A DNA stretch of 37,300 bases from Planctomycetota bacterium (GTDB lineage: Bacteria; Planctomycetota; UBA8742; UBA2392): positions 1-37,300 of the forward strand of contig JADLAK010000012.1 in NCBI GenBank assembly GCA_020848275.1, written 5' to 3'. The position numbers and the translations under genes are program-made. Shown in pieces: positions 31,711 to 37,300 of this stretch. How positions within the stretch are numbered: position 1 is the first letter of the stretch; every line of letters starts with the position of its first letter. The notes under the pieces were generated by a model. The model was not told where the DNA came from and did no database searches. It saw only the letters and a program-made list of their open reading frames with translations.

Positions 31711-32193
31711 ATGGCTAACATGAAGATCTTCATGAAGGTTGACGGCATGCCCGGCAGCTCTCTCGACAAGGCGCACAAGGATTGGTGCGACGTTCGCGGT
31801 TTCAGCCACGAGCTCCAGTACCCCTTTGACATGCGCGAAAACAAGGGCCGCGGCGAGCCGGTGCACGGCGCCTGCAGCGTCAGCAAGGAAATCGACAAGG
31901 CTTCGCCCAAGCTTTACGAGGCGTTGGCCAAGAAGAAGGCCGTCAAGGAAGTCACGCTCGAGTTCTGGCGCGATAAGCCCAAAGACGGCGGCAGCGAGGC
32001 ATACTTCAAGATCAAGCTGACGGACTGCCGTGTTGTCATGGCGCGCCCGAACACGCCCAAGCCCAGCGAAATGGACCCGACGACTCCGCCGCACATGGAA
32101 GACATCGGTTTTGCCTATCGCCAGGTTGAGTGGACGTGGGATTCGGGCGGCCAGGTGCCGACGGTGTTCGACTTCAACGATCCGACGAAGTAA
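31711..32193 (+). CDS. hcp: T6SS tail-tube protein Hcp
   Basis: A 160-residue protein (TssD) that forms hexameric rings stacked inside the sheath and often carries small effectors. The N-terminal MKIFMKVDGMPGSSLDKAHK, the W-C-D-V-R-G-F-S-H block, PVHGACSVSKEIDKASPKL and the C-terminal EDIGFAYRQVEWTW are typical of the Hcp1 family. AAAAGGAGA precedes the ATG, among the strongest ribosome sites in the locus. Hairpins flank it on both sides (31610-31634 and 32218-32248), which would suit a separately stabilised, highly expressed message. Confidence 0.95.
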   Translation: MANMKIFMKVDGMPGSSLDKAHKDWCDVRGFSHELQYPFDMRENKGRGEPVHGACSVSKEIDKASPKLYEALAKKKAVKEVTLEFWRDKPKDGGSEAYFKIKLTDCRVVMARPNTPKPSEMDPTTPPHMEDIGFAYRQVEWTWDSGGQVPTVFDFNDPTK

Positions 32194-32217
32194 TCGCCGG
32201 CTATTATGTCAGATTGG

Positions 32218-32248
32218 GGCCGGAGGCGGGTTCATGCCGCTTCCGGCC
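32218..32248 (+). terminator. hairpin terminator candidate after hcp
   Basis: A 12-bp stem (GGCCGGAGGCGG / CCGCTTCCGGCC, one G-T pair) with a seven-base loop is followed by TTT. It starts 24 bases past the hcp stop. Confidence 0.6.
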
Positions 32249-32261
32249 TTTGCCGCCTTGG

Positions 32262-32336
32262 CAGGTACAGGTTCAGGTTCAGGTCCAGATTCGCCAGCGC
32301 GGATTTTCCTGAACTTGAACCTGCACCTGGACCTCG
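32262..32336. repeat. GGTTCA-hexamer inverted repeat between hcp and tssE
   Basis: The left arm (32262-32288) is built of AGGTTC-AGGTTC units. The right arm (32309-32336) is its imperfect complement (CTGAACTTGAACCTGCACCT...). About 22 of 26 aligned bases pair. It fills the gap up to the tssE ATG and leaves no obvious ribosome site. Confidence 0.75.
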
Positions 32337-32340
32337 AACT

Positions 32341-32757
32341 ATGTTCAGAGACCGCACATTGCTTGAGCGTCTTTCGCAGGCCAGAACACGGCCCGCGCGC
32401 ACCATGACCGAAGACCCTAACGCATTGTTGAAATCGGTCATCCGTAACCTGGCGCGAATATTAAATTCGCGCCAGGGGCAGGCGCCCGCGCAGATGGATT
32501 TCGGCATTCCCGCGCCTAGTGAAATCACGCAGGCGTTCCCGGATTCGGTAGACCGCATGCAGCGCATCATCCGCCGGTGCATCGAGAAGTACGAGCCGCG
32601 CCTGCATTCGGTCAATGTCATCTACGTCGAGAACGAGGACGACCAGTTGACGCTGCGCTTCCAGGTCACGGCCAAGGTGCAGGCGTCGCAGCAGCAGCAT
32701 TCGGTGTTTTTCGACACGCTGGTGAATTCAACCGGCCACGTGAATTTGACAAGTTAG
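32341..32757 (+). CDS. tssE: T6SS baseplate protein TssE (gp25-like)
   Basis: The 138-residue protein has N-terminal FRDRTLLERLSQA, then LKSVIRNLARILNSRQGQAP, the L-x-R-x-L-N-S/T-R-x-G block of T4 gp25/TssE. The C-terminal beta part reads VNVIYVENEDDQLTLRFQVT. TssE is part of the baseplate wedge that triggers sheath contraction. ATG 32341 is chosen because the frame upstream is encoded by the hexamer palindrome. A TssE-like start (M-F-x-D-R-T-L-L-E-R-L) supports it, though the ribosome site is poor. Confidence 0.88.
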   Translation: MFRDRTLLERLSQARTRPARTMTEDPNALLKSVIRNLARILNSRQGQAPAQMDFGIPAPSEITQAFPDSVDRMQRIIRRCIEKYEPRLHSVNVIYVENEDDQLTLRFQVTAKVQASQQQHSVFFDTLVNSTGHVNLTS

Positions 32758-32769
32758 GGCTTGTGGATA

Positions 32770-32833
32770 GTGGTTAGTGGACAGTGGTTAGAAACGGCAA
32801 AGTCTTTCGCATGGGGATCTATTCACTAACCAC
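32770..32833. repeat. GTGGTTAGTG inverted repeat between tssE and tssF
   Basis: GTGGTTAGTG (32770-32779) and its exact complement CACTAACCAC (32824-32833). A second GTGGTTAG unit follows the left arm. It fills the 85-base gap; the tssF ATG follows nine bases later without a clear ribosome site. Confidence 0.7.
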
Positions 32834-32842
32834 CAACACACC

Positions 32843-34585
32843 ATGACCTTTAACAAATACTACCAGGACGAGTTGCTTTACCTCCGCGAGCTCGGGCGCG
32901 AGTTCTCGACGGCCCACCCCGAGGCAGCAGGCTTCCTCGCCGAGCCCGGCAGCGACCCCGACGTCGAACGCCTGATCGAGGGCTTTGCGTTTTTAACCGC
33001 GCGCGTGCGAGAAAAACTCGACGACGAACTGCCCGAACTCACCCACGCGCTGATGGAGATGTTCTGGCCGCATTACCTGCGCCCGGTCCCCTCGATCACC
33101 ACGCTGCAGTTCGACGCCATGGCGCAAGCCGCCAAGGAATCGCGCACCATAGCATCAGGCGCCGAGATCGATTCCGTGCCCGTCGACGGCACACCCTGTC
33201 GCTTTCGCAGTGTCTACGATGTCAACCTTCAGCCGATCACGCTGCAGGGCGTTGAGTTGCGCCGCGGCTCGCCCCCCGTGCTCGCGCTCAAGTTCAAATT
33301 CGCCGACGGTATTACGGCGGCCAAGGCCAACATCAGCAGCTTGCGCCTGCACTTGGCGGGTGAAACCGCCGTCAGCCGCGCCTTGTACCTGTGCCTGACG
33401 CGCTATTTCACGCGCGCCGTCGCGCAGCCGCTGACGCCGCCTGGCCAGGGCGTTTCGCTCGACGCCAAAACGTCGCCCGTGGGCTTTGCGGGCAACGAGG
33501 CGATGCTGGCTTATCCCAACGCGTCGTTCTCCGGCTTCAGGCTGCTGCAGGAATACTTCATTTACCCCGCGAAGTTCATGTATGTGGAATTGACCGGCCT
33601 GCAGGGCCTGTCGAAGCTTGGCGCCGCAACGCACTTCGAACTTCAGCTCCAGCTTTCGCGCTTGGTTGAAAACATGCCGCCGGTCAGCGCGGGCAACGTG
33701 CTGTTGAACTGCACGCCGGCGATTAATCTCTTCAAGCACGACGCCGATCCCATCCGCGTCGATCTGCAGCGCACAGAGTATTTCGTGCGGCCCTCGGGCA
33801 GCGACGGGCGGCACTTCGAGATCTATTCGATCGACCGCGTCGCAGGCATGCCGCGCGGCACCAACCGGCTGCGCGAGTACCGCCCGCTGTTCAGGCTTTC
33901 GTCGCGGCCAGAGCCCGACGCGGTGTTTTATCGCGCGCGCATCCACCCGGCGGTTACCGGCGAAGGCACCAACGTGATGATCAGCCTTACGGGCGGCATG
34001 CACAACATCCAGACGCCCGAAATCGAGACGCTGTCCATCGAGTTGTCCTGCACCAATCGCAACCTGCCGACGAAACTTGGCCTGGGCGACGTCAGCGTGA
34101 CCACCAGCAATGCGCCAAATTTTGCGCGCGCCAAAAACATCACGCGGCCCACCGCCAGCATCGCGCCGCCCATGGGCGACGACCTGCACTGGCGGTTGCT
34201 GTCGCACCTGAGCCTGAACTACCTGTCGCTGATCGACCTTGAATCGCTGCGCTCGCTGATTGGCCTCTACAACTTCCGCGCGCGCGTCGACCGGCAGGCC
34301 GAAAACGCTCACCGCTTGATGCTCGCCGCGCTCGAGAAAATCAGCGCCAGGCCCGCTATCCGCCTGGTGCAGGGCGCGCCCGTGCGCGGCATGGAAGTTG
34401 AACTCGAAGTCGGCGAAGACGGCTTTGGCGGCGAGGGCGAGGCGTACCTGTTTGGCTCAGTCCTGAGCGAATTTTTGGCGCAGTATGTATCCCTCAATGC
34501 GTTCAGCAGGCTCAGCCTTAAAGGCACGAAGTACGGAGAGGTCCACACATGGCCGGCGAGATCGGGCAAGCGGACGTTGTTGTAA
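32843..34585 (+). CDS. tssF: T6SS baseplate protein TssF
   Basis: A 580-residue protein with the hallmark N-terminus YYQDELLYLRELGREFSTAH-PEAAGFLAEPGSDPDVERLIEGFAFLTARVREKLDDELPEL and the following MFWPHYLRPVPSITTLQF. TssF pairs with TssG and TssK in baseplate wedges. Other blocks are GFRLLQEYFIYPAKFMYVEL and a C-terminal FGSVLSEFLAQYVSLNAFSR. Its 3' end overlaps tssG by 37 bases, so the two are coupled, as expected for obligate partners. Confidence 0.95.
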   Translation: MTFNKYYQDELLYLRELGREFSTAHPEAAGFLAEPGSDPDVERLIEGFAFLTARVREKLDDELPELTHALMEMFWPHYLRPVPSITTLQFDAMAQAAKESRTIASGAEIDSVPVDGTPCRFRSVYDVNLQPITLQGVELRRGSPPVLALKFKFADGITAAKANISSLRLHLAGETAVSRALYLCLTRYFTRAVAQPLTPPGQGVSLDAKTSPVGFAGNEAMLAYPNASFSGFRLLQEYFIYPAKFMYVELTGLQGLSKLGAATHFELQLQLSRLVENMPPVSAGNVLLNCTPAINLFKHDADPIRVDLQRTEYFVRPSGSDGRHFEIYSIDRVAGMPRGTNRLREYRPLFRLSSRPEPDAVFYRARIHPAVTGEGTNVMISLTGGMHNIQTPEIETLSIELSCTNRNLPTKLGLGDVSVTTSNAPNFARAKNITRPTASIAPPMGDDLHWRLLSHLSLNYLSLIDLESLRSLIGLYNFRARVDRQAENAHRLMLAALEKISARPAIRLVQGAPVRGMEVELEVGEDGFGGEGEAYLFGSVLSEFLAQYVSLNAFSRLSLKGTKYGEVHTWPARSGKRTLL

Positions 34586-35595
34586 AGTCCGCGCTCGAGG
34601 AGCACGGCGCGATCCGTGACCTCGAGAAAAATGCGCACCAGTACTCCTTCTTCCAGGCCGTGCGCCTGGTGCAGGCCCTGTTTCCGGATGCCGCACGCGT
34701 CGGCCACCAGGGTCCGCCGGAGGCCGAGGTGCTGCGTTTCCGCCCGGCGCTCGACTTGAATTTCGCCACCGCCGACCTGCACAGCGTCGGCCGCATGCAT
34801 AGCGAGGAAGGCGCGCCGCCGCGTTACCGCGTGACGACGAACTTCCTCGGCGTCTACGGGCCCGATTCGCCGCTGCCGGCGTTTTACACCGAAGAACTGA
34901 TGGGGCAGGAAGAGGGCATCACTCGCGCCTTCCTCGACCTCTTTGGCCACCGCCTGCTGTCGCTGTTTTATCGCGTGTGGGAGAAATACCGCGCGATTGC
35001 GCAGTATCGCGCCGACGGCGCCGACTATTTTTCAAGCAGGCTGACGACCCTGCTCGGGTTGGCCAACACGCCGCCCGGCAGCGCGATCAAACCTCAGCGG
35101 TTGATTGCGGCGGCGGGATTGCTTGGCTTGCAGCCGCACTCGGCGGCGGCGCTTGAGGGCGCGCTGAAGGACATGTTCGAGGGCGTGGAGTTCGACGTCG
35201 AGGGCATGACGGGCGGTCGCGTGAACGTGCCCCACGACCAGCGAAACCGGCTTGGCGCTGCGAATTGTGCGCTTTCGCGCGATTTGACGCTGGGATCGCG
35301 CGTGTTTTCAGCGGACGGCGCGTTTTCGATGAATGTGGGGCCCGTGGGCCTCGAAGATTTCATGGCGTTTCTGCCGTCCGGCACCAAAATGGCCGAACTG
35401 CGGGAAATTACGGACCTGTTCAACCCCGATGCGCTGGACTATGAAGTTGTCCTGTGGTTGCGGGCTGAAGAGACACCGCCGCTGACGCTCAGCGGCAAGT
35501 CGGCGTACCTGGGCTGGTCCAGCTGGTTGGGGAAGGGCAAAGCGGGCGAAGACACCTACGTTCGGTTCTGGATTCGAGGATACAGGCATGGTTGA
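34549..35595 (+). CDS. tssG: T6SS baseplate protein TssG
   Basis: The 348-residue protein carries the TssG blocks HQYSFFQAVRLVQALFP near the N-terminus, EVLRFRPALDLNFATADLHS, TTNFLGVYGPDSPLPAFYTE, FLDLFGHRLLSLFYRVWEKY and the C-terminal GYRHG. A GGAGAGG ribosome site lies inside the tssF end. TssG bridges TssF copies in the wedge. Its stop overlaps the tssH start by eight bases, continuing the tight coupling F-G-H. Confidence 0.95.
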   Translation: MAGEIGQADVVVKSALEEHGAIRDLEKNAHQYSFFQAVRLVQALFPDAARVGHQGPPEAEVLRFRPALDLNFATADLHSVGRMHSEEGAPPRYRVTTNFLGVYGPDSPLPAFYTEELMGQEEGITRAFLDLFGHRLLSLFYRVWEKYRAIAQYRADGADYFSSRLTTLLGLANTPPGSAIKPQRLIAAAGLLGLQPHSAAALEGALKDMFEGVEFDVEGMTGGRVNVPHDQRNRLGAANCALSRDLTLGSRVFSADGAFSMNVGPVGLEDFMAFLPSGTKMAELREITDLFNPDALDYEVVLWLRAEETPPLTLSGKSAYLGWSSWLGKGKAGEDTYVRFWIRGYRHG

Positions 35596-37300
35596 CGTCA
35601 ATCTGAAGTCGCTGGTCGGTCGGTTAAACCGTTTCTGCACGCGCTGGCTTGAGTCGGCGGCGGGCATTGCGGTTTCGCGCACGAACTACGAGGTCACGGT
35701 CGAGCACATGTTGCGCGCTATGGCCGAGGATCCGGCGGCGGACATCCAGTTCATCCTGCGCCAGTATGGGATTGACCCGGGCAAGTTCATGAAGGCGCTC
35801 GATGAGGTCCTCGACGGCTCGCGAACCGGCAATGCCGGGCGTCCGGGTTTCTCGCCCATGCTGGTCGACTGGATCGAACAGGCGTGGCTGCACGCCAGCA
35901 TCGATTACAAGCTGAGCGAAATTCGCTCGGGTACGTTGCTGATTGCGCTGCTGGTCAAACCCGAGAAGTTCTCCGGAAGTTTGGCCGGCGATGACTACAT
36001 GGACCTGCTTAAGCCCATAAAACGCGACGAATTGCGCACGCGGCTTCTCGACACCGTCAACAAATCCATCGAGGGCGCGGAAGCGGCCGGCGCCAAGGGC
36101 GAGGGCGGCAAGGGCGGCGCGCAAGTTGGCGGCGACGGCTCGGCTTTGGCCAAGTACTGCACGAACTTCACGCAGAAGGCGCGCGAGAACGCCATTGACC
36201 CGGTGTTCGGCCGCGAAAGCGAAATCCGCCAGATGGTCGACATCCTGGCCCGCCGTCGCAAAAACAACCCGATCTGCGTGGGTGAGCCCGGCGTCGGCAA
36301 GACCGCGGTGGTGGAAGGCCTCGCTCTGAAGGTTGTGGAGGGCGACGTGCCGGACACGCTCAAGAACGTCGAGATCATGGGCCTCGACATCGGCCTGCTG
36401 CAGGCGGGCGCGAGCGTCAAAGGCGAGTTCGAGAACCGCCTCAAGCAAGTCATCCAGGAAATCAAATCGTCGCCCAAGCCGGTCATCCTGTTCATCGACG
36501 AAGCCCACACGCTCATTGGCGCGGGCGGCGCCGCCGGCACCGGCGACGCGGGCCAGTTGTTGAAACCTGCGTTGGCGCGCGGCGAGCTGCGCACCATCGC
36601 CGCAACCACGTGGTCGGAATACAAGAAGTACTTCGAAAAGGACGCTGCTCTCGCCCGCCGCTTCCAGCTGGTCAAACTCGACGAGCCCAACGACGAAGTG
36701 GCTACAACAATGCTCCGTGGTTTGCGCGACCGTTACGAACAGGCCCACGGCGTAATCATCCGCGACGACGCGCTGGTTGCGGCGGCGCAGCTTGGCAGCC
36801 GCTATATCTCGGGCCGCCAGCACCCGGACAAGGGCATCGACCTGATGGACACCAGCGCCGCGCGCGTGAAGGTGGCGCTGACGACCAAGCCCGCGGAGCT
36901 GCAGGACATGGAAATCCGCATCGCCACGCTCGAGCGCGAGCTCGGCGCCCGTGCCCGCGACCGCAAATCCGGCGCGACTGTGGACGAAGAACGCGTTGCG
37001 CTGGTGACCAAGCAGGTTGCCGACCTGAAGTCGTCGCGCGAAAAACTGTTTGAGCGCTGGCAGAAGGAAAAGGCGGCGGCGGAGAAGGTGATTGCCGCGC
37101 GCACCAAGATGCTGGGCGACAGCAAGGCCGACGGCAACGGCAAGCCCGCCAGTGACGTCAAAGGCGACAAGGCTGCCAAGACCGGCAAGACCGAAGTGAA
37201 AGCCAAGGGAAAGACCGAGGTTAAGGGCAAGGACGACGCCGCGTTTGTCGGCGGCGACGCCAAGGCCCGCGCCGAATTCGAGAGAGCGCTGTCGGAACTG
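35588..37300 (+). CDS. tssH: T6SS sheath-recycling AAA+ ATPase TssH/ClpV, truncated by the window end
   Basis: 571 codons are visible. The ATG at 35588 overlaps the tssG stop by eight bases. The Clp N-domain with its repeat (about 5-155; RTNYEVTVEHMLRAM, GTLLIALLV) is followed by a Gly/Ala-rich linker (158-180). AAA+ domain 1 has Walker A GEPGVGKT (232-239), Walker B ILFIDEA (300-306) and the ClpV-typical LKPALARGELRTIAATTWSE. The middle helical domain follows. It carries a Lys/Gly/Asp-rich insertion (about 509-557, with KGDKAAKTGKTEVKAKGKTE) not usual in ClpV. The second AAA+ domain is beyond the window. TssH extracts contracted TssB/TssC for reuse. Confidence 0.95.
   Translation, partial: MVDVNLKSLVGRLNRFCTRWLESAAGIAVSRTNYEVTVEHMLRAMAEDPAADIQFILRQYGIDPGKFMKALDEVLDGSRTGNAGRPGFSPMLVDWIEQAWLHASIDYKLSEIRSGTLLIALLVKPEKFSGSLAGDDYMDLLKPIKRDELRTRLLDTVNKSIEGAEAAGAKGEGGKGGAQVGGDGSALAKYCTNFTQKARENAIDPVFGRESEIRQMVDILARRRKNNPICVGEPGVGKTAVVEGLALKVVEGDVPDTLKNVEIMGLDIGLLQAGASVKGEFENRLKQVIQEIKSSPKPVILFIDEAHTLIGAGGAAGTGDAGQLLKPALARGELRTIAATTWSEYKKYFEKDAALARRFQLVKLDEPNDEVATTMLRGLRDRYEQAHGVIIRDDALVAAAQLGSRYISGRQHPDKGIDLMDTSAARVKVALTTKPAELQDMEIRIATLERELGARARDRKSGATVDEERVALVTKQVADLKSSREKLFERWQKEKAAAEKVIAARTKMLGDSKADGNGKPASDVKGDKAAKTGKTEVKAKGKTEVKGKDDAAFVGGDAKARAEFERALSEL

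Noticed and set aside
32262..32336. minisatellite-coded N-terminus of TssE
   Set aside because: The open frame continues upstream, but a TssE-like start (FRDRTLLERL) begins at 32341, so the repeat is taken as untranslated.
1..37300. tRNA, rRNA or known riboswitch
   Set aside because: I found no cloverleaf or ribosomal motif on either strand by eye; a covariance search would be needed to exclude small RNAs.

Overview
The window is GC-rich, gene-dense bacterial DNA. The leftward (minus-strand) half carries most of an F-type ATP synthase operon, two hybrid histidine kinases, lepA and a large lipoprotein. The rightward (plus-strand) half carries folK, panC, a small nuclease-like gene, ruvB, a secreted or anchored protein, and then a nearly complete type VI secretion (T6SS) locus that runs off the right edge inside tssH/clpV. 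The long palindromic intergenic repeats, the ATP synthase subunits with His-rich additions (AtpF also has a signal peptide) and the HEAT-like lipoprotein fit Planctomycetota or a related PVC lineage best. That placement is an inference from style, not from a marker gene.

Layout. 1-125: 5' end of an IS4-family (Tn5/IS50-like) transposase and its presumed terminal repeat, sitting just past atpA. 196-6184: atpZ-atpI-atpB-atpE-atpF-atpH-(lipoprotein)-atpA, read right to left from a candidate promoter at 6214-6241. atpG, atpD and atpC are not in the window; the IS begins where atpG would be expected. 6268-6831: small protein with a GYF-like N-terminus. 7174-11206: two paralogous soluble PAS-PAS-HisKA-HATPase-REC hybrid kinases, separated by a decayed 92-bp copy of the lepA 3' end. 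11374-13188: intact lepA, closed by the clearest intrinsic terminator in the window. 13369-15723: HEAT-like lipoprotein. 15836-18675: folK-panC, a GxxExxY (PD-(D/E)XK-like) gene enclosed by a perfect 23-bp inverted repeat, then ruvB. 18938-19558: anchored or secreted repeat protein. 19695-37300: tagH(FHA)-tssJ-tssK-tssL-tssM-tagF-tssA-tssB-tssC-hcp-tssE-tssF-tssG-tssH'. All core T6SS genes except vgrG and a PAAR tip are present.

How the genes work together. TssJ, TssL and TssM form the envelope complex. TssK, E, F and G form the baseplate, with TssA as organiser. TssB and TssC form the sheath around the Hcp tube, and TssH recycles contracted sheath. TagH (FHA) and TagF suggest post-translational control.

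Main unexplained structure. Almost every gene junction that is not an overlap holds a long inverted repeat from one of several unrelated families. Many are paired hairpins in opposite orientation, like REP doublets or REPINs. Together with the lepA fossil, the GxxExxY cassette and the IS at the atpA end, they show a chromosome heavily marked by small mobile or duplicative events that mostly spared reading frames.
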